The notes under the pieces: model-generated | Database searches by the model: none | The model's input: the letters and a program-made list of their open reading frames with translations, nothing else | What the model was told of the DNA's origin: nothing | Shown: positions 1 to 9,665 of the stretch, piece by piece | Numbering within the stretch: the stretch's first letter is position 1 | How the letters are laid out: every line of letters begins with the position of its first letter | Made by a program: the position numbers and the translations under genes | From: Microcaldota archaeon | GTDB taxonomy: Archaea; Micrarchaeota; Micrarchaeia; Micrarchaeales; Micrarchaeaceae | Direction of reading: 5' to 3' | Assembly: GCA_021816895.1 (NCBI GenBank) | Contig: JAKAWW010000001.1 | Location: 310,001 to 374,000 of the forward strand | Length of the DNA stretch: 64,000 nucleotides

Positions 1-6
1 TCCATA

Positions 7-1005
7 GTGCTTACAGAAAGGGACAAGAAGGTATTGTATGTGCTGTTTGCGGTTGTGCTCTTTGCAGTTGCAGCAATACTGCTTGCGGTTTCAAGCCAGA
101 GGAAAAGCGCCCTGCAGGAATGCAACAGCATATTGCTTTCCCAGTCAAGGTCTAACTGCATCGCCAATCTTGCAGCCCATACTGGCAACGCCACAATATG
201 CAGTTTCCTGCCAGTTGAAAGCCAAAGATATGCGTGCGTGCTGGGCATAGCCAGCGCCAAGGGCAGCATAGCATTATGCAACTATATCAACAGCACGCAG
301 TATTACGAAGAGTGCGCGTACAACGTGGCAAACAGCACGTCAAACCTAAGCGCGTGCAGAACGCTCGAAGAGCCGTACAAGTCTGAATGCATTTACAGCT
401 ATTCAAAGAGCACCAATTTCTCGGATCTTGGCCTCTGCCAGGAGATAAGCAACCCAGCGCTTTCAAGCGAATGCTCCTACTCCTATTATTACCGCAGCGC
501 GCTCCAATACAGGAACCAGAGCTATTGCAGCTACCTGCCGAATACAGTTAACAGCACGGACATTTCATACCTGCTGCCGCAGAATGCAAACTACTCTATA
601 GAGGCAGGTCTTGAATTTGCAAGCCTAAATATCACTCCAATGCAGTACTGCTACCTGCAGCTCACCAATGAAACAAGGAACAGTTCGCTCTGCTCCTTCA
701 CCACGGGCATAGCCAACTACGTGTGCAAAGGCATATTCACAGCGCACAACGCTACAAATGTTACCGTAAACGAATCTGCGGTGTGCAACAGCGTACCGAG
801 CGCGCTGAAAAGCATATGCGAGTACTCGTACCAGAGCAGCAAGGCGCTCGAAGAGGACAACGTATCGCAATGCCTTGGCATAGGCAACGAGACGTACAAG
901 GACAACTGCATATACACGCTTGCGTACAGGTACAACCAATCTTCATATTGCGGCTACATAACCAATGCCACGAGCCAGAGCGCCTGCTACAGCGGGGTAA
1001 GATAG
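7..1005 (+). CDS. Membrane-anchored cysteine-rich repeat surface protein
   Basis: I do not recognise a family. The protein opens with a short charged stretch and one hydrophobic helix (about residues 9-28), so it is probably anchored with the rest outside the cell. The remainder is built of loosely repeated units of about 30-40 residues with regularly spaced cysteines, suggesting a disulfide-stabilised fold. Many NxS/T sequons suggest N-glycosylation. The GTG start at 7 puts the anchor at the N terminus, but the frame stays open to the window edge, so a few more residues are possible. The next gene follows after 12 bases on the same strand. Confidence 0.75.
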   Translation: MLTERDKKVLYVLFAVVLFAVAAILLAVSSQRKSALQECNSILLSQSRSNCIANLAAHTGNATICSFLPVESQRYACVLGIASAKGSIALCNYINSTQYYEECAYNVANSTSNLSACRTLEEPYKSECIYSYSKSTNFSDLGLCQEISNPALSSECSYSYYYRSALQYRNQSYCSYLPNTVNSTDISYLLPQNANYSIEAGLEFASLNITPMQYCYLQLTNETRNSSLCSFTTGIANYVCKGIFTAHNATNVTVNESAVCNSVPSALKSICEYSYQSSKALEEDNVSQCLGIGNETYKDNCIYTLAYRYNQSSYCGYITNATSQSACYSGVR

Positions 1006-1017
1006 GCACTGATTATC

Positions 1018-2415
1018 ATGCCCGGAAAATACAGAGGAGTGCTGTCCTCAATAAAATACGGGGAGAGCGCAGGCGACGACATATGCACCATAATCTCATC
1101 CTCTGTATCATACAGGAAAATGGACGGAGACAGGGCAGAAGTCGGGGACATGGTCGAAGTGAGCGACGAATCGATGCGCGTTGCCGGCTCGCGCCAAGAA
1201 GCAGCGCATGCATATGAGCGCATGCTTTCAAAGATCATAAAGGGCATTTACAGCTCGAAAAACATCAAGATGATATCGGAGCGCTATAACGAAAGCGTGC
1301 TCAAGGCCGCGCTTAAAATGTCCGAAAAGCTTAATGCATCGGCGCATGTGCTCCTTAGCGCGCTAGTATCGGGCGCGCCTATCGTGGTGCGCTTCCACAA
1401 TGACGGCGACGGCGCCAGCGGGGCTACTGCGCTATACAGGGCAGTAACGCACATATGTGCCATAGCAGGGATAGAGCCGCGCATAAGCTGGCGCATGAAC
1501 AGGAGCATTGCCTATTCATTGGAGGACTTCTATTTCGACAAAATGTTCTTCCAGGGCTGCAGGAGCATTGAGAAGCCAGTCGTGATGATAATAGACTTCG
1601 GCACAAACAAGGAAAGCGAGCAGGGCCTTGCCGAAGCAGGCAAGGAATGCAGCATAATAATGCTTGACCACCACATCCCATACAAGGAGTTTGAATCGGT
1701 GCGGCCAAAGGACTACATCAACCCGTGGGATTTTGAAGGGGACTCGAATTTCACAGCTGGCGCTTTGGCCGCGGTATTCGCAGAGCTTATATCAGGCATG
1801 GATCTCAGCATATTCGAAAAATCGTCATTCATAAGCGACTTCAGCAGCTTTGCCGATTTCGTGCATGACATACAGGCAGAGAAGATAGCCGTTGTGCTCG
1901 ACTACCTCACATCTACCAAGCGCAGCGGCAAAAGCGTATCGCCGGGCTACATAGACTCGATCATAAGCAGCGCGGAAGAGCTCGATAGCACATACTCGCA
2001 TGCAAGGAACCTCATGTCTGAAGCTATCGATGCCGGGCTTAGGGCTGTAAAGACGCACAAGATAGGCGCAACGAGCGTAAACATAGTGGATTTCAGGCAC
2101 GTGCTGAATGGCTACAGCGACTACCCGCTCCCTGGCAGGTTCAGCTCAGCCATGCAGCGCAAGTTCGAATCGCTGAACGGCCCCAATACCATAACGATAG
2201 TGCACTACGGCAATTTCGCCTCTGTGAGGCTGAGCAAGGAGATAAGCCAGCGTGTCAATATCCTGGCCAAGATAAAGAGGCTTGGCGAGGAAACAGGGGG
2301 CCTTGTATCGGGCGGCGGCCACATGGAAGCGGCAAGCATAAAGGCGAGCGAAGCCAGCATGGAGCGCACGCTTAAGCGCCTAATGGAGCTTCTGGGCGAA
2401 AAGCCCCAGCAGTAA
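1018..2415 (+). CDS. DHH-family phosphoesterase (archaeal RecJ-like)
   Basis: This is a manganese-dependent phosphoesterase or nuclease of the DHH superfamily, related to archaeal RecJ/GAN proteins that act in DNA repair or replication. Visible motifs are HNDGDGASGA near residues 127-136 (motif I), a conserved Asp in IIDFG, LDHH near residue 216 (motif III) and the C-terminal DHHA1 signature GGGH near residue 433. A length of 465 residues is normal. About 120 residues precede motif I and may form a nucleic-acid-binding domain. It is convergent with the RfcL gene. The exact substrate (ssDNA, RNA or oligonucleotides) cannot be read from sequence. Confidence 0.85.
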   Translation: MPGKYRGVLSSIKYGESAGDDICTIISSSVSYRKMDGDRAEVGDMVEVSDESMRVAGSRQEAAHAYERMLSKIIKGIYSSKNIKMISERYNESVLKAALKMSEKLNASAHVLLSALVSGAPIVVRFHNDGDGASGATALYRAVTHICAIAGIEPRISWRMNRSIAYSLEDFYFDKMFFQGCRSIEKPVVMIIDFGTNKESEQGLAEAGKECSIIMLDHHIPYKEFESVRPKDYINPWDFEGDSNFTAGALAAVFAELISGMDLSIFEKSSFISDFSSFADFVHDIQAEKIAVVLDYLTSTKRSGKSVSPGYIDSIISSAEELDSTYSHARNLMSEAIDAGLRAVKTHKIGATSVNIVDFRHVLNGYSDYPLPGRFSSAMQRKFESLNGPNTITIVHYGNFASVRLSKEISQRVNILAKIKRLGEETGGLVSGGGHMEAASIKASEASMERTLKRLMELLGEKPQQ

Positions 2416-2430
2416 ATGCATAGCAGCATG

Positions 2431-3690
2431 TCAGAAATTTTCAATTATGTATGTTTGATCATCTGCGCTCAAATCGTACATGTATTCCATTGCTTCCTTG
2501 AGCTCCTCCTTTCCTGTGCCATCTGCAATGGCGCGCCTCGCCTCGCTCGCTATCACGTGCATCTCATTGTTCACTATGTGTCGTCTGCTCGAGTGCAGCG
2601 TGCGCTGCAGCTTTGCGGCTATGACCATGGCCTTGCTCCTGCCTAGCTTCGTCGCGCTCAGCTGCTTTATCACCCTCGGAAAAGCGTACCTTCTTGCGTT
2701 GTCAGGCGCGTGCAGCTTCGCAAGCGCGACGCCGCTTGCCATAAGCGAATTGGCGTATCTCCAATACGTGTAATACTGGCTCCGCGAAGCGTTGTTGTAG
2801 AACGAAGAAGCAGCGGCAAGCGCGCTGTATGCCCTTTCTATGTCATCATTGTTTGTGTACCTTGCCGGTATGTTCTCCTCAAGCCAGTTGAGTAGCATGT
2901 CGTTCTGCACGTCAACCTCTGCAAGGGCGCGCAAAGGCCCTGCGAAGCTGCTTGCAAAGAACACGTGGTCGAGAAAATTAAATATATCGGTCTTCCTATC
3001 CCTTACCCCCAGAAGCTCTGTAGCATCGCCTTCCAGCCCCGCTATAGTGAAGAGATCGTTTATGGCGCTTCTCGCATCGCCGCTTGACATCTGTGCGACA
3101 GCGCTCATGTTATCCTCGCTCGCATGCAATGCGTTCTTTTTTGCTACCCTTGCAAGAAGTTTTAGAATATAATCCTTGCCTATCTTTGCAAATTCGACAT
3201 AGTCTACCTTATCTCTCAAAAACGATATCTTCTGGCTCCACCTGTCGTTTGCGGTGAATATTATGGGATGCCTTGAATCTTCAATGAGCTTCAGCACTGC
3301 CGAGCTGGCGCCCCTGTCAAACCGCGTGGCAAGCTCGTCTATCTCGTCAAGCAGTATGAGGCTGTGCTTGTGGAACAGCGAGGTGGATGTTGCAGCGGGT
3401 ATGAGCTTCGCGGTTATTGAATCGCTGTCCCTGTAATCTCCGGCATTGAACTCTATCACGTTCCAATTCTCCTTCTCGGCAAGCAGCACTGCAGAAGCCG
3501 TTTTGCCTGTGCCTGACGGCCCGTAAAGTAGCAAAGGCCTGCGCTTAATCCCTGCCTTTATGTCATGCGCATATAGCTCAAGCTGCTTTACCGCGCCTGC
3601 GTTGCCCACTATGTCGTCTAGGCTCTCCACGTCATGCAGGCCATTTATGTACAATGCGCTCGCCACAGAAACCACAGGACCGTACAGCAT
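2431..3690 (-). CDS. rfcL: Replication factor C large subunit
   Basis: This is the large subunit of the archaeal clamp loader, an AAA+ ATPase that loads PCNA at primer ends during replication. The sequence shows SLDDIVGNAG, Walker A GPSGTGKT near residues 56-63, Walker B LILLDEID and the AAA+ sensor/arginine-finger stretch SSGDARSAINDL. A length of 419 residues fits a short RfcL; a C-terminal PIP box is not obvious. An AT-rich tract suited to a TATA element lies just upstream in the gap shared with the divergent prenyltransferase gene. That tract is very close to the ATG, so the transcript may be nearly leaderless. Confidence 0.93.
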   Translation of the reverse strand: MLYGPVVSVASALYINGLHDVESLDDIVGNAGAVKQLELYAHDIKAGIKRRPLLLYGPSGTGKTASAVLLAEKENWNVIEFNAGDYRDSDSITAKLIPAATSTSLFHKHSLILLDEIDELATRFDRGASSAVLKLIEDSRHPIIFTANDRWSQKISFLRDKVDYVEFAKIGKDYILKLLARVAKKNALHASEDNMSAVAQMSSGDARSAINDLFTIAGLEGDATELLGVRDRKTDIFNFLDHVFFASSFAGPLRALAEVDVQNDMLLNWLEENIPARYTNNDDIERAYSALAAASSFYNNASRSQYYTYWRYANSLMASGVALAKLHAPDNARRYAFPRVIKQLSATKLGRSKAMVIAAKLQRTLHSSRRHIVNNEMHVIASEARRAIADGTGKEELKEAMEYMYDLSADDQTYIIENF

Positions 3691-3748
3691 TTATATTTAT
3701 AACTATTTAGTATTAATAGTTTTCATACATACTACATATCCGGTTTGC

Positions 3749-4477
3749 ATGCAATCAAAGGTGCCAATAATGCAGTCATATCGCAACCAGAAAAGCAAAG
3801 CGCCATACCATGTAGCCCTTATACCAGACGGCAACAGGAGATGGGCGAGGCAGCATAGGCTGGATTTCTTCCACGGGTATGACCTGGGCGTCAAGAAATT
3901 CATAAAATTCAGCATATGGGCCAAAAACATGGGAATAAAAGTGCTCACTGTGTGGGCGCTGTCTACGGAGAACGTGCGCAACCGCGACAACAGGGAGCTC
4001 GGCGTGCTTTACAAGATTTACATAAAGGCAGCAAAGGACAAGAGCATACTAAAGATGCTGAAAGACAATGATACTCGCATCAACATCATAGGCGATCTGG
4101 CCCTCATACCTGCTAGTGTGAGGAAGGCTTTGTACTCCCTTCAAAACAAAACAAAGTCTTTCAGGTCTTTCACTATAAACCTGCTTATCGGCTACGGCGG
4201 CAGGGACGACCTGCTGCATGCATTGGAGGGCGTGCCGAGGCATGCAAAGCGCTTGGGCGAAGACGCGATTGCAAAACACCTGATAACTTCCAAAGTGCCA
4301 GATGTCGACCTTGTCATAAGAACCTCTGGAGAGATGCGTTTATCAGGGCTGCTGCCATGGCAGACCTGCTATTCGGAGCTCTATTTTGCAAAAAAATACT
4401 GGCCGGACTTTGGCAGGAGCGACCTGCAGAGCGCCGTGAGTGAGTACGGCAAAAGAGAGAGGAGGTTTGGAAAGTAG
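3749..4477 (+). CDS. uppS: Polyprenyl diphosphate synthase (cis-prenyltransferase)
   Basis: This enzyme condenses isopentenyl diphosphate onto an allylic diphosphate with cis geometry to make the long polyprenyl (dolichol-type) lipid carrier used in glycosylation. Family motifs are HVALIPDGNRRWA near the N terminus, the S-T-E-N motif in WALSTENVRNR and the C-terminal RTSGEMRLSGLLPWQ followed by YSELYF. I chose the ATG at 3749, about 50 bases after an AT-rich promoter; the ATG at 3770 is an alternative. It runs into the DUF2070 gene, and with the dolichol-kinase-like and GlcNAc-1-P transferase genes nearby it suggests a glycan-carrier neighbourhood. Confidence 0.92.
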   Translation: MQSKVPIMQSYRNQKSKAPYHVALIPDGNRRWARQHRLDFFHGYDLGVKKFIKFSIWAKNMGIKVLTVWALSTENVRNRDNRELGVLYKIYIKAAKDKSILKMLKDNDTRINIIGDLALIPASVRKALYSLQNKTKSFRSFTINLLIGYGGRDDLLHALEGVPRHAKRLGEDAIAKHLITSKVPDVDLVIRTSGEMRLSGLLPWQTCYSELYFAKKYWPDFGRSDLQSAVSEYGKRERRFGK

Positions 4478-4490
4478 CCTGGGTGTTCAG

Positions 4491-6329
4491 ATGCCAGAAA
4501 GCCCAAGTGACCCGCTCAAGAACAGCATCTTTCTAAAAAGCATCCCGCCAACCCCTGTATTGCTCATTGTAATGCTTTCGATAGGCTTTGCGGCAGGCTT
4601 GGCTGCAATAGCAATAATGGGCAGCGCAATAGCATATCCGCTGCAGAGCGCCATACTGATAGGCGTAATAACAGGCACGCTCGTGCTGGTTGTGCCATCT
4701 CTGTTCACTGCAATCATATTCAAGGTCGCGAAGAGGCACGTGCAGCTCAAGCACATACTGTTCATAACGCTTGTAGGCATGGGCAGCTACGCGGTATTCC
4801 TGCTGCTTGGCAATGCTATATATGCATTGTTCCACAACTACGCCATTTCTTCGGTGATAATACTCGTCGGTGACGCAAGCATATTCGGGTGGTGGTTCTT
4901 CATAACCAAGATACTACTGGGCGAGCAAAAGGGCGGCCTTACCCTTTCGCTGGTACAGCCAACGCTCAACGTGCTCATATATGTTCCATACAGCAAGTTC
5001 ATGTTCATGTTTTCTGCACCGTTGCGCGTGCTTCTCTTCAAGCTCTATGCAGCGATGTTCATATTCCTTGTAATGAGCTACATGATACTCTACATATTCA
5101 ACAGGCCGTTCAGGAAAAACATGGGCATGCAAGCAATAGACACGATGTCGCAGTTCGTACAGAACTGGCTGTTCAACATAGACGTGAACCCGCCTTTTGG
5201 CATCTCCAGCATAGGCATAAACACCCAGGTAGGCACTGACACGTTCGTTTTCAGCACGGGCTCAAAGGTAAAGGCTGTGCTATTCATACCAGAGATACAT
5301 TACGGCCCAATGGGCACTATAGGCGGCAGCAATTTTCCATACCTCTTGGAGAGGCGCGCGTCATTGCTGTACAAGGCGCCAGTGTTTGTAATGCATACAG
5401 CTGTAAACATAGACAACAATCCTGTGTCGCAGTCGCAGCTTTCACTGCTTGCCAGCGCGCTCAGTTCGGGCGTGGAGAAATGTATGGCACTGCGCGGCAA
5501 TGGTACGGCTGCATTCTATTCAAGCTCATACGGCCATTCCAAGGTTTCTGTGATATCTTTCAACGACTCGGCAATCGCGATATTGACAAGGGCTCCGCGG
5601 GTTACTGAAGACATCGATCCTTCTGTGGCAAAACTCCTGAAGAGCAGGCTTGAAAGGAACTTCCGAACTGTTGCGCTTGTAGATGCCCACAATTCCCGCT
5701 ATGAGAGTGCCAGCGAGGAGGAGCTTTCGGGCGTGACCATGGGCTCAGAAGCTGCAAGCGAGTACCAAAAAGCAATAGACTTGATATCAAAGCCTTTGCA
5801 CAGGAGCAGGAGCCTGAAGATAGGTTCGGCATCAATAGATATATTTGATGCAATGGGCAGGCCGAAGGACCTTGCAAACGGCAACCTTAACGTGATTGTG
5901 TTCGGCTTCAACGGGTTCAAATACGCGCTGCTGCAGTTCAATGCCAACAACATGCAGCCCAAGCTCCGCAAGGAAATAGTAACTCACATTAAAAATAAAT
6001 TTGGCATGGATGCGGAAGCATGCACCACGGACACGCACGCGGTAAACACGCTTGACCTTGGGGCTTCAAACGTTCTCGGCGTTTACTCCAGCCATCGCGG
6101 CATACTGCAGAATGTTGACAGAGCAATTAAAAAGGCGCTCTCAAGCATGGAGAGCGTGCGCGTTGCACACGAAGCGCACGCGATAAAGAACTTCAAGGTA
6201 TGGGGGCCGAACGCGAGGGAGCGCATAAGTGCGATTCTCAGCTCCGTATATGAAATAGCGAAGGTGCTGGTGCCGCTTGTGATAGCTGGGGCATTTATAG
6301 TTGCATCGCTGGTAATACTTGTAGTATGA
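4491..6329 (+). CDS. DUF2070 family multi-pass membrane protein
   Basis: This is an archaeal membrane protein of the DUF2070 family, function unknown. The N-terminal third has about seven hydrophobic helices, followed by a large soluble domain and one C-terminal helix (last ~25 residues). The soluble domain carries the recognisable stretch HYGPMGTIGGSNFPY, corresponding to the histidine/glycine-rich motif of this family and possibly a metal or active site (inference). The ATG at 4491 is preferred; a GTG at 4440 would overlap the prenyltransferase gene by 38 bases. Co-orientation with uppS suggests a lipid or envelope role, but this is not proven. Confidence 0.8.
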   Translation: MPESPSDPLKNSIFLKSIPPTPVLLIVMLSIGFAAGLAAIAIMGSAIAYPLQSAILIGVITGTLVLVVPSLFTAIIFKVAKRHVQLKHILFITLVGMGSYAVFLLLGNAIYALFHNYAISSVIILVGDASIFGWWFFITKILLGEQKGGLTLSLVQPTLNVLIYVPYSKFMFMFSAPLRVLLFKLYAAMFIFLVMSYMILYIFNRPFRKNMGMQAIDTMSQFVQNWLFNIDVNPPFGISSIGINTQVGTDTFVFSTGSKVKAVLFIPEIHYGPMGTIGGSNFPYLLERRASLLYKAPVFVMHTAVNIDNNPVSQSQLSLLASALSSGVEKCMALRGNGTAAFYSSSYGHSKVSVISFNDSAIAILTRAPRVTEDIDPSVAKLLKSRLERNFRTVALVDAHNSRYESASEEELSGVTMGSEAASEYQKAIDLISKPLHRSRSLKIGSASIDIFDAMGRPKDLANGNLNVIVFGFNGFKYALLQFNANNMQPKLRKEIVTHIKNKFGMDAEACTTDTHAVNTLDLGASNVLGVYSSHRGILQNVDRAIKKALSSMESVRVAHEAHAIKNFKVWGPNARERISAILSSVYEIAKVLVPLVIAGAFIVASLVILVV

Positions 6330-6389
6330 AAAGCGCGCCATGTAGAAAATGCATAAAAATATGCTATATTGATTATGATTGTGATATAT

Positions 6390-7694
6390 ATGCTCAACAT
6401 ATACGCTAAAGGCAAGCACATAAGCGAAGCGATGGAAAGCCCCGGCAAGAGCGTCCTTATAAAAGGGTGGATATACAGGAAGCGAAGCAGTGGAGGCAAG
6501 ATATTCTGCGTTGTAAGGGATGTCAGCGGGACCATGCAGTGCGTAATAGACAGGAGCAAGGTTAGCAGCGAAGCGTGGAACAGCATAGACAGCGCATACC
6601 TGGAATCAAGTGTCGTGTTTCAAGGCTCAGTCAAAACTGACGAGAGGGCGCCAGGCGGCAAGGAGCTTGAGGTAAGTGACCTGACCGTGCTGCACAGCGG
6701 CGAGCAGTTTCCAATAACGGAATACCAAAGTACAGAGTTCCTGCTTGACGTAAGGCACCTGTGGCTGAGGAGCGAAAGGATGAAGTACATAATGCAGGAG
6801 CGCTCGCATCTCTTCAGGTATATACGCGAGCACATGGACAAGAGCGGCTTTTACGAAATAACGCCGCCGCTCATAACTGTTGCAGGCGGAGAGACAGGCG
6901 CAAACCTCTTTGAAGTAAATTACTTTGACAGCAAGGCGTATCTTACAGAATCATCGCAGCTTTACGCAGAAGCGATGATATACGCATTGGAGAAGGTATA
7001 CTCGTTCGCGCCGTCTTACAGGGCAGAAAAATCCAGGACAACGAAGCATCTTGCCGAGTACTGGCACCTTGAGCCCGAGATGGTATATTTCGACAACAAG
7101 CGCAACATGGCGTTCCAGGAAAAGCTTGTGAGCAGCATAGCTTCTAAGCTGGCAAAGAACGATGAAGAGATACTGAAGAAGCTTGACGTTGACATAGAAG
7201 CTATAAAGAAGATAAAGCCGCCATTCAAGCGCATAAGCTACGAGCAGGCGATAGATCTGCTCAACCAGAAAGGCAGCAAGCTGCAGTGGGGAGACGATTT
7301 TGGCGTCGAGGAGGAGCGCCTGCTCACAATCGATGAAGACAAGCCTGTATTCATATACAACTGGCCTAAGGAGATAAAGGCATTTTACATGCCTGTAAAT
7401 CCAAAGGATCCAAGGACGGTGCTTTGCGCCGACCTGCAGGCGCCCCACGGCCACGGTGAGATAATAGGAGGCAGCGAGCGAATATGGAAGCTTGATGAGC
7501 TTTTGGAGCGCATGAAAGAGCAGAAGATGAACATGGACAATTATTCGTGGTATATTGACTTAAGGAAATATGGCTCTGTGCCCCATGCAGGATTCGGCAT
7601 GGGCATTGAGCGCGTGCTCAAATGGCTGCTTAACCTTGACCATATACGCGACGCGATACCGTTCCCAAGGATGATAAACAGGGTTAAGCCTTAG
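6390..7694 (+). CDS. asnS: Asparaginyl-tRNA synthetase (class IIb)
   Basis: This class II synthetase charges tRNA-Asn. An N-terminal OB-fold anticodon-binding domain (residues ~1-105, VLIKGWIYRKR) is followed by a catalytic core with motif 2 (SYRAEKSRTTKHLAEYWHLEPEM) and motif 3 (GFGMGIERVLKWLL), ending IRDAIPFPR. The spacing and the EKSRTTKHLAE stretch look more like AsnRS than AspRS, though an AspRS/AsnRS paralogue remains possible. The ATG at 6390 begins the OB fold; upstream in-frame starts at 6369 and 6375 are less likely. The next gene overlaps or follows within 10 bases. Confidence 0.85.
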   Translation: MLNIYAKGKHISEAMESPGKSVLIKGWIYRKRSSGGKIFCVVRDVSGTMQCVIDRSKVSSEAWNSIDSAYLESSVVFQGSVKTDERAPGGKELEVSDLTVLHSGEQFPITEYQSTEFLLDVRHLWLRSERMKYIMQERSHLFRYIREHMDKSGFYEITPPLITVAGGETGANLFEVNYFDSKAYLTESSQLYAEAMIYALEKVYSFAPSYRAEKSRTTKHLAEYWHLEPEMVYFDNKRNMAFQEKLVSSIASKLAKNDEEILKKLDVDIEAIKKIKPPFKRISYEQAIDLLNQKGSKLQWGDDFGVEEERLLTIDEDKPVFIYNWPKEIKAFYMPVNPKDPRTVLCADLQAPHGHGEIIGGSERIWKLDELLERMKEQKMNMDNYSWYIDLRKYGSVPHAGFGMGIERVLKWLLNLDHIRDAIPFPRMINRVKP

Positions 7695-7702
7695 TGGGGC
7701 CC

Positions 7703-8710
7703 ATGTATTATTTTGTGCTGCTGTACCTTTCGCTCATTCAGCTTGCAGCCGCTTCGGCAATTTTCGGCATGACGATAATGCATAAAGGTATAGGCAAGCG
7801 CTACCTTTTTGAAGGAATGGCCTTTCTTGGCTTGCTTACCTCTATTTTTGTGTTATTCTTTCTTGGAGCACATAGCACGGCTATATTTTACAATGGCTAT
7901 TTCTACCCGCTTCTTGTGATTTCGCTCGGCACAGTGCTTGTGTCAGTAATGCTCGCATATTCATATATCCGCAGGCCGTGCATGTTCATAGGGCTGATGC
8001 TGCTGCTCATATACGGCATGTTCCTTTACGGCGCAATGGGTAGATTTGCCTACGGCATTGGCGTATTCGGCATAGGAACGGCATACGGCCTCATTTACAA
8101 GGAAGCATCAAGCGCAAAAAGCATGGGCAAAAGAAGCAACGCACACGTAGAAACAAGCAGGGACCTCTTCCAGATAGCATTGGGCATAATGGTAATGCTT
8201 ATCATTGCGATAGGCAGGGCAGGCGTGCCGCTGCTCGCAGTGCTTATGGTAGCTGCATACGCGCTGAACAACTCCATTCCAAATTCAAAAAGCAATTCTG
8301 TGCTATATGGCATGCTGGGGCGCTTTGAAAGGCGCGGTAGCACATATGGTATAGGTGCTGCATACATACTTGCAGGCACCTCTATGCTGGTCGGTTTCGT
8401 AAGCAGCACTGCCTTCCTTGAAGCGTCGATTGCTATATTATTCATAGGGGATGCGCTTGCCACTATAATAGGCATGCACATTGGCATTGCAAGGCTGCCA
8501 TACAGCAAAAGAAAGTCAGTAGGAGGCTTTTTGGCTTTCGCAGCAGTGAGCGCGGTATCGTTTTATGCATTCGGTGGGGCTTTGGTGCTGAGCATAGCGC
8601 TTGCGATTGCGCTCGCCTTCGTGGAAAGCGTAAGCACACATTTTGACGACAACATAACAGTGCCTTTCGCGCTTATTGTGGCATTCTACCTGCTATCGCC
8701 GCTCATCTAG
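7703..8710 (+). CDS. Dolichol/phytol kinase-like membrane protein (CTP-dependent lipid kinase family)
   Basis: This polytopic protein has about nine to ten membrane helices. Its C-terminal third has the pattern of CTP-dependent polyprenol kinases and related cytidylyltransferases: FIGDALATIIGMHIG, then a basic S-K-R-K-S-V-G-G loop, an acidic helix ending in VES, and DDNITVPF. The expected reaction is phosphorylation of dolichol or another polyprenol to regenerate the glycan carrier. This fits the nearby cis-prenyltransferase and GlcNAc-1-P transferase. The ATG at 7703 is preferred over a GTG at 7694 that overlaps asnS. Its 3' end overlaps the convergent endonuclease IV gene by 4 bases. Confidence 0.72.
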   Translation: MYYFVLLYLSLIQLAAASAIFGMTIMHKGIGKRYLFEGMAFLGLLTSIFVLFFLGAHSTAIFYNGYFYPLLVISLGTVLVSVMLAYSYIRRPCMFIGLMLLLIYGMFLYGAMGRFAYGIGVFGIGTAYGLIYKEASSAKSMGKRSNAHVETSRDLFQIALGIMVMLIIAIGRAGVPLLAVLMVAAYALNNSIPNSKSNSVLYGMLGRFERRGSTYGIGAAYILAGTSMLVGFVSSTAFLEASIAILFIGDALATIIGMHIGIARLPYSKRKSVGGFLAFAAVSAVSFYAFGGALVLSIALAIALAFVESVSTHFDDNITVPFALIVAFYLLSPLI

Positions 8711-9561
8711 CCAAGCGCGTGCGCCTCACTGTAAAAATCTAGCGCGGCTCGCATGTTTGAGTCTTCTGATTGCTCGTCCTCGTAAGGCGTTTCCATTATG
8801 AAAGGGCCGTTGCCCAACGACTTGCTGTTGAATATGTTGACGAATCCTTTCCTGCCGATGTGGCCTTTGCCTATGTGCCAGTGCCTGTCCAAGCCGCTGC
8901 CCAGCCCGAACTTCGAGTCGTTGAGATGCACCAGCTTCACCCTCTCAATGCCTATAAGCCTGTCAAAAGTGCCATCAAAGCTTTCAACCGCCTTTTTGTC
9001 GCGAAGGTCATAGCCCGCAGCGAAAAGGTGGCATGTGTCAAGGCACACTCCAAGCCTTTTCGCATCTGCTTCATCAAGCACTTTTGCTATCTCCTCTATT
9101 TTCGAGCCCATGCTGTGGCTATAGCCGGCAGAGTTTTCGAGCAGCAGCATGCAGTGCCTGCTGTTATCAAGCACATAGCCAAGGGCCTTTACGATATTTG
9201 CAACTCCATCCCTGCTTCCAGAGCCGAGGTGCGAGCCCATGTGAAATACTAGGTACTTTATGCCTAGTGCGTTGCACTCATCTATGTTTCCGATTGCGCT
9301 TTCCATGCTTTTTTCCCTTATCTCATTTTTGGGCGATGCAAGGTTGCACAAATAAGGCATATGTGCGAATGGAATTATATCGTGTGTGATGTTTGATTCG
9401 GCAAAGAGCCCTGCCTGTCCAGGCGGCGAATGCGTTATGCTCCATGATCTAGGGTTTGTGACAAAAAGTTGGAACGCGCCATATCCCTTAAGCTCAGCTT
9501 CCTTCGCGGCATTGAGCACCCCGCCGCGTACCGACAGGTGGAATCCAAATCTTGTTTTCAT
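8707..9561 (-). CDS. nfo: Endonuclease IV (AP endonuclease)
   Basis: This TIM-barrel, zinc-dependent enzyme cuts DNA 5' to abasic sites in base-excision repair. Motifs are FGFHLSVRGG at the N terminus, metal ligands in HMGSHLG, LLLENSAG, GVCLDTCHLFAAGYD, LVHLNDSK and the D-R-H-W-H-IGKGHIG segment, and a final ETPYE. The usual LETP is METP here, with the ligand Glu kept. The ATG at 9559-9561 is preceded by GGTGGT, the local ribosome-binding motif; a start at 9588 would add nine residues with no homology. It is divergent from the histone gene. Confidence 0.93.
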   Translation of the reverse strand: MKTRFGFHLSVRGGVLNAAKEAELKGYGAFQLFVTNPRSWSITHSPPGQAGLFAESNITHDIIPFAHMPYLCNLASPKNEIREKSMESAIGNIDECNALGIKYLVFHMGSHLGSGSRDGVANIVKALGYVLDNSRHCMLLLENSAGYSHSMGSKIEEIAKVLDEADAKRLGVCLDTCHLFAAGYDLRDKKAVESFDGTFDRLIGIERVKLVHLNDSKFGLGSGLDRHWHIGKGHIGRKGFVNIFNSKSLGNGPFIMETPYEDEQSEDSNMRAALDFYSEAHALG

Positions 9562-9665
9562 GCTACCACCAAGCAAAGCTGCGTACAATCCCTAAATAGG
9601 AATGCCACTATTCGCTTAAATAAAGTTCTATTTAAAAACGTTACTTTTCTATTTATCTGCACTGG

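Noticed and set aside
6390-7694. Aspartyl-tRNA synthetase assignment
   Set aside because: The motif 2 region and C terminus fit AsnRS better; a phylogeny would settle it.
8770-9595. Several plus-strand frames opposite endonuclease IV
   Set aside because: They are complementary-strand shadows of a well-supported gene with all catalytic motifs.
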